This document shows, piece after piece, positions 7,760 to 16,465 of a stretch of DNA of 64,000 nt. The stretch comes from CAZLRH01 sp964562015 (lineage in GTDB: Bacteria > Verrucomicrobiota > Verrucomicrobiia > Opitutales > JABDGR01): positions 1 to 64,000 of the forward strand of contig CAZLRH010000016.1 in NCBI GenBank assembly GCA_964562015.1. The letters are read 5' to 3'. The notes below the pieces were generated by a model. It was given only the letters and a program-made list of their open reading frames with translations. It ran no database searches and was not told the DNA's origin. Positions within the stretch are counted from its first letter, which is position 1; each line of letters begins with the position of its first letter. The translations under genes were made by a program, and so were the position numbers.

Positions 7760-9223
7760 ATGCCGCGATTTTCCCGGCGCCAGTTTTTGCAAACCGCGGG
7801 CCTCGCCGCCGGCGCCGCGTTGTCGCCGCGTTCATGGGGGCAGGTCACGGGCGCGAACAGCGACATCCGGCTGGCGTTCGTGGGTTTCAATTCACGCGGC
7901 GCCGCGCTCATCACCGATTTCAGCAAAGTGCCCGGCACGCGGGTCGCGGCGTTGTGCGATGTGGACTCCGCGGTGCTCGAGCCCATGGCGAAAAAAATCC
8001 GCGCCACCGGCCGCGATGTGCGGACCGCGACCGACTTGCGCGACTTGCTCAAGGCCGATGACATCGACGCCGTCGTCATCGCCACGCCGAATCATTTGCA
8101 CACGATGCAGGCCGTCTGGGCCTGCCAGGCGGGCAAGGATGTTTATCTCGAAAAACCCGTTTCGCACAATCTGTGGGAAGGCCGGAAAATCGTCGAGGCC
8201 GCCGACAAATACAAGCGCATGGTGCAGGTCGGTTCGCAGTGCCGCTCGAGTGACAGCCTCGCCGAAGCGGTGGCCTGGGTAAAGGCGGGCAATTTGGGCA
8301 AGATCACGGCCGCGCGCGGGCTGTGTTATAAACGCCGCGACACCATCGGCCAGACCACGGGCCCGCAACCCGTGCCGACTACCGTGAATTATGATCTCTG
8401 GCTCGGCCCGGCGGCTAATGCGCAGCCGCGCCGCACGAAATTTCATTACGACTGGCATTGGTTTTGGGAGTACGGCAATGGCGACCTCGGCAATCAAGGC
8501 GTTCATCAAGTGGACATCGCTCGCTGGTTCCTCGGTGAAAAAACGCTCGCCCCGCGCGTGCTCACCGCCGGCGGGCGCCTCGGCTACAAGGACGATGCTG
8601 AAACGCCGAACACATTTATCGTCATGCAAGATTACGCCGCCGCGCCGCTGCTGTTTGAAGTGCGCGGCCTGCCGGTGAAAACGGGCGACCGCGCGATGGA
8701 CAGCTTCCACCCCGCGAATCTCCCCGCCAACGTGGGCGCGAGCATCGGGGTCATCGTCCATTGCGAAGGCGGCACCGTCGTCGTGCCCGATTACGTTTCC
8801 GCGCACGCGTACGACAAGGACGGCAAATTGCTGAAGGATTTTGTCGGATCGTCGAGCCATGCGGGAAATTTCATCACCGCCGTGCGCAGCCGCAAAACGA
8901 GCGATTTGAACGCGCCGATTCTGGAAGGCCACCTCTCGTCCGGGCTCGCGCACACCGCCAATATTTCACACCGCTTGGGGAAAGGCGCAGCACCGGAGGC
9001 CATCCGCGAACAGATTAAGGGCAACGCGGCCTTCGGTGAAATGTATGACCGCATGGCCGAGCACCTCGCCGCCAACGGCATCGATTTCGCGCAGACGCCA
9101 GTGACGCTCGGGATGCCCCTGATGCTAGACCCGGTGAAGGAACGTTTCGTCAACCACGACGCCGCGAATGCGCTGGTGAAGCCCCTGTATCGCGCGCCAT
9201 ATGTGGTGCCGGAGGTGGTGTAG
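7760..9223 (+). CDS. Tat-exported Gfo/Idh/MocA family oxidoreductase
   Basis: This is an NAD(P)-dependent sugar or cyclitol dehydrogenase-like protein. The ATG at 7760 gives a twin-arginine signal (FSRRQFLQTAGLAAGAAL). The Rossmann domain follows with VGFNSRGA and CDVDS. The EKPVSHN motif carries the conserved lysine region, and the C-terminal alpha/beta domain contains KFHYDWHWFWEYGNGDLGNQ with GNQGVHQVDIARW. Such exported members are common in Planctomycetes and Verrucomicrobia and are thought to act on carbohydrates in the periplasm; substrate unknown. An upstream ATG at 7694 would spoil the signal peptide. A separate membrane protein follows after 17 nt. Confidence 0.9.
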   Translation: MPRFSRRQFLQTAGLAAGAALSPRSWGQVTGANSDIRLAFVGFNSRGAALITDFSKVPGTRVAALCDVDSAVLEPMAKKIRATGRDVRTATDLRDLLKADDIDAVVIATPNHLHTMQAVWACQAGKDVYLEKPVSHNLWEGRKIVEAADKYKRMVQVGSQCRSSDSLAEAVAWVKAGNLGKITAARGLCYKRRDTIGQTTGPQPVPTTVNYDLWLGPAANAQPRRTKFHYDWHWFWEYGNGDLGNQGVHQVDIARWFLGEKTLAPRVLTAGGRLGYKDDAETPNTFIVMQDYAAAPLLFEVRGLPVKTGDRAMDSFHPANLPANVGASIGVIVHCEGGTVVVPDYVSAHAYDKDGKLLKDFVGSSSHAGNFITAVRSRKTSDLNAPILEGHLSSGLAHTANISHRLGKGAAPEAIREQIKGNAAFGEMYDRMAEHLAANGIDFAQTPVTLGMPLMLDPVKERFVNHDAANALVKPLYRAPYVVPEVV

Positions 9224-9240
9224 GCATTGGTTGTCTGCGC

Positions 9241-10092
9241 ATGAACGAATCACCACCCGAGGCCGTCTCACGCGATCTACCGGAGATTCCGCCGGAGTTG
9301 CGGGCGTGGCCGCGACGCGTTAAACTCAAGCCGCTTTCGTCCAGCATGGGCTTATGGGTGCTGCGTCTGTTCATCCTGCCGCACTCGCTGATCGGGATTA
9401 CGATGGCAGGGGCGGCCATCGGGTATCCAATTTGGGTGCTGGCCGGAACCAATCATGCGGCGAAAGTGACCGCGACGCGTTACTATACCTCGTCGAGCAA
9501 AGGGCACACCACGCAACATTATGAGATCACTTATGCCTACGCGCTCGACGGCGTAACGCGGCAAAAGAGCGCGGACGTGTCCGCCGCCGTCTTCAACCGC
9601 GTGGGAGGCGTGGGAGGAATCGTGAAGCCTGCCAAGAAGGTTGAAGCCCCGGCATACGGGACGGTCAATGTACGCGGGCTGGGCTGGCCGCCGCTCTACT
9701 ACGACGCCGTGGTCGAGCCGGGCACATCCCTTTGGGCACCGTGGGGATTTATCCTGCTATTTGCGGCGTTTTGGAACGGAATTCTGAGCCTCTTCTGGTG
9801 GCTCGCCTACGTCAATCCGTGGCGAATCCGTCGCTTGTACCGAACGGGGAGGGTTGGTTACGGCATAATCACCGGCAAACATTGTCGCATTGGCAGCAAA
9901 GGCGTTCGGCACAATTACCTCACTTATGAATTTCAAACTGCAGAGGGCCTCGCTGACCGCGGCGAAATGCTGGTCGCCAACCGTGCTGAATATGAGGCCG
10001 CCGCCGTGGACGAAGGCGTCCTCGTCCTCCATCCCACTGGAAAAACCAAACCGTCGGTGCTGTACAAATACGGCCTTTACCGTTGCGTTTAA
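9241..10092 (+). CDS. DUF3592-like membrane protein
   Basis: The 283-residue protein has three probable membrane segments (about residues 42-65, 165-185 and 187-205). An extracytoplasmic beta-rich domain lies between the first two (TATRYYTSSSKGHTTQHYEI), and a second beta domain follows the last pair (YGIITGKHCRIGSKG, NYLTYEFQTAEG). The paired alternation of TM and small beta domains, with a cys/his-poor 'conversion factor' motif, resembles DUF3592 proteins of unknown function. It follows the oxidoreductase by 17 nt and is probably co-transcribed. No function can be assigned. Confidence 0.7.
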   Translation: MNESPPEAVSRDLPEIPPELRAWPRRVKLKPLSSSMGLWVLRLFILPHSLIGITMAGAAIGYPIWVLAGTNHAAKVTATRYYTSSSKGHTTQHYEITYAYALDGVTRQKSADVSAAVFNRVGGVGGIVKPAKKVEAPAYGTVNVRGLGWPPLYYDAVVEPGTSLWAPWGFILLFAAFWNGILSLFWWLAYVNPWRIRRLYRTGRVGYGIITGKHCRIGSKGVRHNYLTYEFQTAEGLADRGEMLVANRAEYEAAAVDEGVLVLHPTGKTKPSVLYKYGLYRCV

Positions 10093-10175
10093 ATGTCATC
10101 CCGACGGCAATAACTGCACCCTGCGGCTTTTCAACTAACCACTAGAACACCTCGCACTAAAACACTTCCCCTTTC

Positions 10176-11708
10176 CTACTTCGCCACTTCATTAAACCGC
10201 GATTCACGGATGACGGTGACTTTGATGGTGCCGGGGAAGGAGGAGGTGTCTTCGATTTTTTTGCGGAGGTCGCGCGCGAGCTGGCGGGCTTCGAGGTCGG
10301 TGAGTTTTTCCGGCGAGACCATGACGCGCACTTCGCGGCCGGCCTGCACGGCATAGGCTTCGACGACGCCAGGGAACGAGCGGGCCAAATCCTCCAGCGA
10401 ACGCACGCGCTGCAAATAGCCCTCGATGGATTCCGAGCGCGCGCCGGGGCGGGCGGCGGAGACGGCATCGGCAATCATCAGCAGCGGCGCGTAAATGCTT
10501 TCCTCAGGCACTTCCTGGTGGTGCGCGGCGACGGCATTGACGACTTTGGCATCCTCGCCGTAAGTGCGCAGCAGGTTCGCCGCCGCGACCGCGTGGCTGC
10601 CCTCGATGTCGCGGTCCATGGCCTTGCCCAAATCATGAAAGAGCCCGGCGCGCTTGGCGGGCTCAGGGTCGAGGCCAAGCTCGGCGGCGAGCATCGCGCA
10701 GATCGACGCGACTTCGACAGAGTGTTCGAGCGTGTTCTGATTGTTGGAGAGGCGAAAATGCAATTTGCCGAGGTACGAAAGCACTTCCGGGTGCACGCGC
10801 TGCAAATGCAGGCGCAGCACGGCTTTCTCGCCGAGCATGGCGACATTTTCGCGGATTTCCTCCTCGGCCTTCTTGACCGTCTCCTCGATGCTGGCGGGGT
10901 GGATGCGCCCGTCGGCGACCAGGCGTTCGAGGGCGAGGCGCGCGACCTCGCGGCGCACGGGATCGAAACTCGAAACAAGCACGGCGTCCGGCGTTTCATC
11001 AATCATCAGCGTGACGCCCGTGGCAGACTCGAAGGCCTTGATGTTGCGGCCCTCGCGGCCGATGATGCGGCCCTTCATTTCCTCGCCGGGAATCCGCACC
11101 AGCGTCGCGCCGATTTCGGCGGGCACGGTGGATGTCAGACGCTGGAGCGCGTCGATGAGAATGCGGCGGCCCTCGTCCTTGAGCTCGGCGTCGCCGCGGG
11201 CCAGCAATTCGTTGCGTTCCTGGCGCAACTCGCGCTCACATTCCTTGCGGACCTCCTCGCGCAACGAGGCGCGCAATTCCTCCTCGTTCAACGTGGAAAG
11301 CTGGCGCAAGCGGGTGCGGTAGAGCTGGGATTGCTGTTCGAGCTGGTCGCGCAACGCCTCGATTTCGCCGCGGCGGCTGTTGAAAAAGGATTCCTGCTTG
11401 GCCAGTTCGTCGGCGCGGGTTTCAAGGCGGGCGCGGGTTTCGGCGAGTTCCGTTTCGGCGCGCTGGCGTTCGGCGGTCAGACGTTGCTGCTCGTCCAGGA
11501 AGGCGGCGCGGGTCTTGGTGATTTCCTGCTCGGCCTGCGAGCGGATGTCCCAGGCGAGCAATTCCCCCTCTTTGCGGGCCAGGTTGAGGACGTTCTCGCG
11601 CTTTTCCCGCAGCAGGCGCATCCACCAGCGCGTGAATAAAAACGCGAAGAGCAGGGCGACCATCACCCCTTCGAAAAAATATGGCAACGATGACCGGAAC
11701 TCACCCAT
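10176..11708 (-). CDS. rny: Ribonuclease Y
   Basis: This membrane-anchored endoribonuclease initiates mRNA decay. The order is an N-terminal membrane helix (EGVMVALLFAFLFTRWW), a long coiled coil rich in Glu/Arg, a KH domain (MKGRIIGREGRNIKAFESAT) and an HD domain (LEHSVEVASICAML, AGLFHDLGKAMDRD, AAHHQEVP, ADAVSAARPGARSESIEGYL). The HD metal ligands are intact. The chosen start (MGEFRSSLPYF) gives 510 residues, normal for the family; a start 31 codons upstream adds an unlikely polar leader. It is divergent from gluQ. Confidence 0.96.
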   Translation of the reverse strand: MGEFRSSLPYFFEGVMVALLFAFLFTRWWMRLLREKRENVLNLARKEGELLAWDIRSQAEQEITKTRAAFLDEQQRLTAERQRAETELAETRARLETRADELAKQESFFNSRRGEIEALRDQLEQQSQLYRTRLRQLSTLNEEELRASLREEVRKECERELRQERNELLARGDAELKDEGRRILIDALQRLTSTVPAEIGATLVRIPGEEMKGRIIGREGRNIKAFESATGVTLMIDETPDAVLVSSFDPVRREVARLALERLVADGRIHPASIEETVKKAEEEIRENVAMLGEKAVLRLHLQRVHPEVLSYLGKLHFRLSNNQNTLEHSVEVASICAMLAAELGLDPEPAKRAGLFHDLGKAMDRDIEGSHAVAAANLLRTYGEDAKVVNAVAAHHQEVPEESIYAPLLMIADAVSAARPGARSESIEGYLQRVRSLEDLARSFPGVVEAYAVQAGREVRVMVSPEKLTDLEARQLARDLRKKIEDTSSFPGTIKVTVIRESRFNEVAK

Positions 11709-11971
11709 GGGAGACCTTGGCGGCGGCGGGACCGGGGTGAGCCCACGCGCGCAACGATTGGTAAAACGGATTACATTGAAGACGTTGCTTCCTGCTGGCA
11801 AGACTGAAACGGCCCGCCGCGTTCACGGCTCAAAGCTGGGCACGGCGTCCACGGCTGCATCCGGTTGGTGAGGTCAGCCGGCTCATCCAGCAACTTCGGG
11901 CTCGACTCTGGGGTTGCGCCGCCACCCTTTCGCATTTTGCATTTAGCCCTTATCCTTTAGTTCTTTCCTTC
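11709..11971. promoter_or_regulatory. Divergent intergenic region rny / gluQ
   Basis: About 260 bp separate two divergent genes and should hold both promoters. I saw no clear consensus boxes, repeats or hairpins strong enough to report separately. Confidence 0.4.
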
Positions 11972-12862
11972 ATGCCTTACCGCGGACGCCTCGCCCCCAC
12001 GCCCACCGGGCGGCTGCATCGGGGCCATGCGCGCACGTTCTGGTTGGCGGGTGCGCGGGCGAAAGCGGCCGGGCCGGACGCACGTATGGTCCTGCGCATG
12101 GAGGATCTGGATTTTGCGCGCTGCCATCCGGATTCCGGGCCCGCGATTTTCGCCGACCTCTGCTGGCTCGGCCTGCGCTGGGACGAGGGCCCGGACGTTG
12201 GCGGTCCACACGCGCCGTATGCGCAGAGCCAGCGGCGGGAAATTTATCTCGAAATGTGGCGGCGTTTGCAGGCCGGCGGTTTTCTCTATCCCTGCACCCG
12301 TTCGCGCGCGGATGTCCGCCGCGCGGCCCAGGCTCCGCACGCCGACGAGGAAGATGCCGAGCCGATCTATCCGGCCGCGTGGCGGCCCCCGCCAGACGCG
12401 GGCCGCGAGGCGAAAACCCCGGCAGATTTGGCCGCGCACTGGCGCTTTCGCGTGCCCGACGGCGAAACGATTTCTTTTCACGACGTGATTCATGGCCCGC
12501 AAAAGTTCACGGCGGGCAAAGATTTCGGGGATTTCATCGTATGGCGGCGCGACGACGTGCCGGCGTACGAACTCGCCGTGGTGGCGGATGACCATGAAAT
12601 GCAAATCAACGAAGTCGTCCGCGGGGCGGATTTGCTCAAGAGCACGGCCCGACAACTACTGCTTTATCGCGCGCTCGGCTGGACGCCACCGGCTTGGTGC
12701 CATGCGCCGCTGGTGTGCGATGAAAACGGCCACCGCCTGGCCAAACGCCACGATGCAATCGGAATTGAAACACTGCGTGCCCAAGGCGTGGATCCGCAAA
12801 CGTGGTTCGCCGCTTGGGAAAAAGAATTCGCGGCGATTTTACGTCCGCTGAATTCAGCTTAA
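11972..12862 (+). CDS. gluQ: Glutamyl-Q tRNA(Asp) synthetase
   Basis: This truncated GluRS paralog attaches glutamate to the queuosine base of tRNA-Asp. It has the class I catalytic start (APTPTGRLHRGHARTF, HxGH as HRGH), LRMEDLDFARC for ATP/Glu binding, and a KMSKS equivalent as HRLAKRHDA. It lacks the anticodon-binding C-terminal half of GluRS (296 residues, normal for GluQ). The Cys-x-Cys...Tyr...Cys zinc site of E. coli YadB is largely lost: YPCTRSR and IYPAAW keep one Cys and the Tyr. tgt, which begins queuosine synthesis on the tRNA, lies 1.2 kb away. Confidence 0.92.
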   Translation: MPYRGRLAPTPTGRLHRGHARTFWLAGARAKAAGPDARMVLRMEDLDFARCHPDSGPAIFADLCWLGLRWDEGPDVGGPHAPYAQSQRREIYLEMWRRLQAGGFLYPCTRSRADVRRAAQAPHADEEDAEPIYPAAWRPPPDAGREAKTPADLAAHWRFRVPDGETISFHDVIHGPQKFTAGKDFGDFIVWRRDDVPAYELAVVADDHEMQINEVVRGADLLKSTARQLLLYRALGWTPPAWCHAPLVCDENGHRLAKRHDAIGIETLRAQGVDPQTWFAAWEKEFAAILRPLNSA

Positions 12863-12877
12863 GAAGGAGCGCGAAAT

Positions 12878-14008
12878 TTACGGGGTGGCAGAGTTCGAGG
12901 GCGTGGTCGGCGGCGATGCACGGACCACGCCCTTGCCACCCGCCATCATCGTGTTGCCAACAATAATAATGGCGCCGCCGGTTCGCTTGGCCTCATCGAG
13001 AACCTGCTGGGTATCGCTCAAACTTGCCGCCGCCATGGCCTGGAATGCGCTCTTTGGCAAAGTGGCCAGCCAGGCGGCCGCACCGGGTCCATCCCGCATG
13101 GTCCAACTTCTCATAAAATCGTTTACCATTGCGAAAGATCTTCCACTTTCAAACTCACTGCTCGGCAGAGACGCCAAGGCATTACCCGCCGCCACGGGAT
13201 CCGTCGAACCCCAAGTCAGCGCGATGGAAGTGAGTCCGCTGACATAATGGTCGGAGACGAAGTACTTCAGGCCAATCACCCAAGCCTCCACCGGGTCCGT
13301 TTTTGCCATCGCGATGAGAACAGCCATGATGGCATGTTGCCGGCCGGCCCCCTCTTTCGACAAGGAATCCGCCCACGCAAGTGCCGCGGGTATATCGGTT
13401 TGAGCCCAAGTTTGAGCCACGCGCCTATCCAATTGGGCAGCCACCGCATCTGCGGGCATTTGCTGGACAAAATCCGCGGCCATGGCCGGCTGTGATTCGG
13501 CCGCAGCGCCAGCGGCCAGCACCATCAGGCCGAGCCGGTCGGACGCCGAGATATCCCCGGGCAGGTCTTGCGCCCAAACCATGGTCCCTACCGGGTCTTG
13601 CCAGGCCAAAGAGTTCACGAGGTCGATCACGGCTTGCTTAAGCGGGAGGAAAATCTGAATGGGTGTGACCGGCTGGGTCTCGGGAGAACGGGACCAGTAA
13701 CCTCCCCCGGACTGGACCGAGTAACCCGGTGGAAACTGGGCGATTAAATCCCGCAGCTTCTTGGTGGCTTCCGTAAAATTCGCGAATGAAACGATGGTGC
13801 TTTGCGGCGGAAGGATGTCCATAGCAACCGGCCCATCTTTGAGGATGGATGCGGGCCGACTTGCCGTCGATGCAGGCGCGACGGGCTTCGCGTCTTCTTG
13901 CAGGAAAAACCGCCATACACCTGCCACCCCGAGTATAAGCAACAGAGTCAACCCGACTTGAAGGGCCAGGCGGGCGCGCTGAGGACTGGGATGGGGACGT
14001 TGCTTCAT
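12878..14008 (-). CDS. Membrane-anchored helical-repeat protein, unknown function
   Basis: The 376-residue protein has a basic N-terminus, one membrane helix (LALQVGLTLLLILGVAGVW) and a large alpha-helical region. That region repeats a pattern of about 35-40 residues centred on 'D(I/P)xAAxxWAxxL' (TDIPAALAWADSL, TDPVEAWVIGL, TDPVAAGNALASL, DGPGAAAWLATL). Such repeats are common in verrucomicrobial anchored proteins of unknown role and suggest a solenoid scaffold. The ATG at 14008 is preferred over 14023 because it places the basic residues next to the helix. It lies 67 nt downstream of tgt on the same strand and may be read through from it. Confidence 0.65.
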   Translation of the reverse strand: MKQRPHPSPQRARLALQVGLTLLLILGVAGVWRFFLQEDAKPVAPASTASRPASILKDGPVAMDILPPQSTIVSFANFTEATKKLRDLIAQFPPGYSVQSGGGYWSRSPETQPVTPIQIFLPLKQAVIDLVNSLAWQDPVGTMVWAQDLPGDISASDRLGLMVLAAGAAAESQPAMAADFVQQMPADAVAAQLDRRVAQTWAQTDIPAALAWADSLSKEGAGRQHAIMAVLIAMAKTDPVEAWVIGLKYFVSDHYVSGLTSIALTWGSTDPVAAGNALASLPSSEFESGRSFAMVNDFMRSWTMRDGPGAAAWLATLPKSAFQAMAAASLSDTQQVLDEAKRTGGAIIIVGNTMMAGGKGVVRASPPTTPSNSATP

Positions 14009-14075
14009 ACTTGATTTTCTCATTCACTCTTAGGCCGGCGCAGCGACGTCAGCAACCCCTAATTGCACTCTGTAT

Positions 14076-15242
14076 TTACTCGCCTATAGCCACAGCCTCG
14101 ACCTCTTTCGCTCCGGCCTCGTACCGCGCGCACCACGCGTGCGCCCAGGGCGAAAAATCACCGGCCTCCAGATGCGTCCGCGCCTGCGTCATCAAGTCCA
14201 GGTAAAATTGCAGGTTGTGCAGGGTGAGCAGGGTGCAGCCGAGGATTTCGTTGCACATGGTGAGGTGACGCAGGTAGGCGCGGGAAAAATTCCGGCAGGT
14301 GTAATTGTCCTGGCCCTCGACGAGCGGGCGGGCGTCGTGCGCGAAGCGGGCATTCTTCAGATTAATGGGGCCGTCGGGCGTCATCGCGCAACCGTGGCGC
14401 GCGAGGCGCGTGGGCAGCACGCAGTCAAACATGTCCGCGCCGAGGCCAATCATGCGCAACAATTGCGGAGGCGTGCCGACGCCCATCACGTAGCGCGGGC
14501 GGTCCGCCGGCAAATGCGGCAGCGTCATCGCCACCGCCGCGAGCATTTCGGGTTCGGGCTCGCCGACGCTGACGCCTCCGATGGCATAGCCGGGAAAATC
14601 CAGCGCGACCAGTGCCTCGGCGCACTCCTTGCGCAAATCCTCGTGCGAGCCGCCTTGCACAATCGCAAACAAATGGCGGCCCTGCGCGGGCTGGCCAAGA
14701 ACGCCCCAGGCCTCGCGACAGTCCTTAGCCCAGCGCAGGGTGTGGGCGACGGCCGCCCGCACCGCTTCGGGCTCGGCGGGCCACGGCGGGCATACGTCCA
14801 GCACCATGGCGATATCGGAGCCCAGCGCGGCTTGAATTTCCATGCACTCCTTGGGCCCGAGAAAAATTTCCGCGCCGTCGAGGTGCGAGCGAAACGTCAC
14901 GCCACTCTCGGAAATTTTGCGCAATTTCGTCAGGCTAAAAACCTGGAAGCCACCGCTGTCGGTGAGGATGGGGCCGTCCCAACCCATGAATTTATGCAGG
15001 CCGCCGAGTTCGCGAATCAAGGCCGGGCCGGGCCGCAGATTCAGATGATACGTGTTGCCGAGGATGATTTGCGCGCCGGTTTCGCGCAACTGCGCAGGCG
15101 TCATGGCCTTGACCGTGCCCTGGGTGCCGACGGGCATGAAGGCCGGCGTCTCCACGATTCCGTGGGCGGTGCGCAGCCGGGCGCGCCGCGCGGAACTGGC
15201 CGGATCGCGGGACAAGACCTCGAAATGAACAGGCAGGGACAT
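14076..15242 (-). CDS. tgt: tRNA-guanine transglycosylase (queuine tRNA-ribosyltransferase)
   Basis: It exchanges G34 of GUN-anticodon tRNAs for preQ1. Motifs include ILTDSGGFQVFSL (catalytic Asp), GSDIAMVLDVC, YAIGGVSVGEPEPEM, YVMGVGTPPQLL and the second catalytic Asp in DMFDCVLPTRLARHG. Zinc-site anomaly: in the usual ECDCYTC..H site, the CxC part is replaced (GQDNYTC), so only the third Cys and the distal His (LTLHNLQ) remain visible. Everything else is family-like at 388 residues. The ATG at 15242 is used instead of a TTG two codons upstream. It lies 11 nt downstream of miaA in an apparent operon. Confidence 0.94.
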   Translation of the reverse strand: MSLPVHFEVLSRDPASSARRARLRTAHGIVETPAFMPVGTQGTVKAMTPAQLRETGAQIILGNTYHLNLRPGPALIRELGGLHKFMGWDGPILTDSGGFQVFSLTKLRKISESGVTFRSHLDGAEIFLGPKECMEIQAALGSDIAMVLDVCPPWPAEPEAVRAAVAHTLRWAKDCREAWGVLGQPAQGRHLFAIVQGGSHEDLRKECAEALVALDFPGYAIGGVSVGEPEPEMLAAVAMTLPHLPADRPRYVMGVGTPPQLLRMIGLGADMFDCVLPTRLARHGCAMTPDGPINLKNARFAHDARPLVEGQDNYTCRNFSRAYLRHLTMCNEILGCTLLTLHNLQFYLDLMTQARTHLEAGDFSPWAHAWCARYEAGAKEVEAVAIGE

Positions 15243-15253
15243 GGGCAAGGAGC

Positions 15254-16303
15254 TTAGACAGAATTAATAAAATTTACAGGATTTCCATCAGCTCCGGGCG
15301 AATGCTCCAAATTTTGTTCATTCTGTCCAAAGCTCTTTTGGAACGGTTTTGAGGAACAAGCCGAGAAATTAAATAATTCCGTCGATTCGACTACGGTGTC
15401 GGTGGTCAAATTCACCAGCCGGTGTTCCGGCAACTGCGTGCGAAACCAAGTGCGCTGCTTTTTAACGAGTTGCAGCGTGTGAAGGGAAATTTCCTCAGCG
15501 AGCGTGGACTGTGGACTGGTCGCGCCAGCATCGAGCCACGCCAAGGTTTCACGATAACCGATGGCCGATCCGGCGGCGGGATTCGCGCGGAGGGCGTCGG
15601 CGAGGGCGCGGGTTTCGCCGATCAAGCCGCGTTCCAACATTTCCGCGGTGCGCGCGCGAATGCGGATTTCCAAGGCCGCGGTGTCGCGTTCGAGACGCAC
15701 CATTTTCTTTTCGAGCAAATCGAACGGCGTGCCTTTTTGCGCAAAGGCGGCCGCCAGCTCGGGCACGCTTTTCCCACTCGCGAGACAGCGGGCCAGCGCA
15801 CGCGCCACCCGCCGGGGATTTTGCAAATCCACGGCGCCCGTGCCTGCCGGGCTCGCCGCGCGCAGACGTTCTACGAGCGCGGATAGGCCGCCGCCGGCAT
15901 CGAGGGCGCGCACTTCGGCTTCAACGGCAGGCGGAATTTCGACGTCGTCCGCCACCGGCGCAAAAAAGCTTTTTAGGTAGAAACCGCTGCCGCCGACGAC
16001 GAGCACGTTCCGTCCGCGCGCGTGAATTCCGGCGACGGCTTGCACGGCATAGTCACGGTATTCGGCGACGGAATAAGTGCGCGCGGGTTCGCGCAAATCC
16101 AACCCGTGGTGGGGCACCCGGGCGCGGGTGGCCGCACTGGGCTTCGCGGTGCCGATATCCATGCCCCGGTAAATCTGGAGGGCGTCGCAGGACAGAATTT
16201 CCGCGCCGTGCGCCTCCGCCCACGCGAGCGCGAGCGCGGACTTCCCCACGGCGGTCGGGCCGGTGAGGAGGTGGAGCGTCTTGACTTTTTCAGGCGCTGG
16301 CAT
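15254..16303 (-). CDS. miaA: tRNA dimethylallyltransferase
   Basis: It adds the isopentenyl group to A37 of UNN-decoding tRNAs. Seen are the P-loop (LLTGPTAVGKSALALAWAE), SCDALQIYRGMDIGTAKP, HHGLDL, the VVGGSGFYLKSF block and AIGYRETLAWL. The start (MPAPEKVKTLHLL) is the closest ATG to the P-loop; one 29 codons upstream would overlap the divergent gene's leader. The last ~25 codons are made of an inverted-repeat element (see 15257-15327), giving an Asn/Phe-rich tail that is unlikely to be ancestral. It precedes tgt by 11 nt. Confidence 0.93.
   Translation of the reverse strand: MPAPEKVKTLHLLTGPTAVGKSALALAWAEAHGAEILSCDALQIYRGMDIGTAKPSAATRARVPHHGLDLREPARTYSVAEYRDYAVQAVAGIHARGRNVLVVGGSGFYLKSFFAPVADDVEIPPAVEAEVRALDAGGGLSALVERLRAASPAGTGAVDLQNPRRVARALARCLASGKSVPELAAAFAQKGTPFDLLEKKMVRLERDTAALEIRIRARTAEMLERGLIGETRALADALRANPAAGSAIGYRETLAWLDAGATSPQSTLAEEISLHTLQLVKKQRTWFRTQLPEHRLVNLTTDTVVESTELFNFSACSSKPFQKSFGQNEQNLEHSPGADGNPVNFINSV
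15257..15327. repeat. Inverted-repeat element, family A, copy 2 (inside the miaA 3' end)
   Basis: Arms 15257-15275 (GACAGAATTAATAAAATTT) and 15309-15327 are reverse complements with two mismatches. The element spans the final codons of miaA and its TAA stop abuts the left arm. The arms match those at 61551-61635 and 2090-2372. Confidence 0.7.
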
Positions 16304-16465
16304 CCGGACGAAGTTAAGGGAGTTGTCTGCGCCAGGGCGATGCCGAAGACGCGGGCGATCCGTCGGTGACTTTTGTCCGACTTTCGCCATCAGAAATTAA
16401 CATTCCCAAGGTTGAAGTGCCTGCGGCGGCGCGACAAGCTGAAGACCGGCGCAAAGAGCGCCTAC

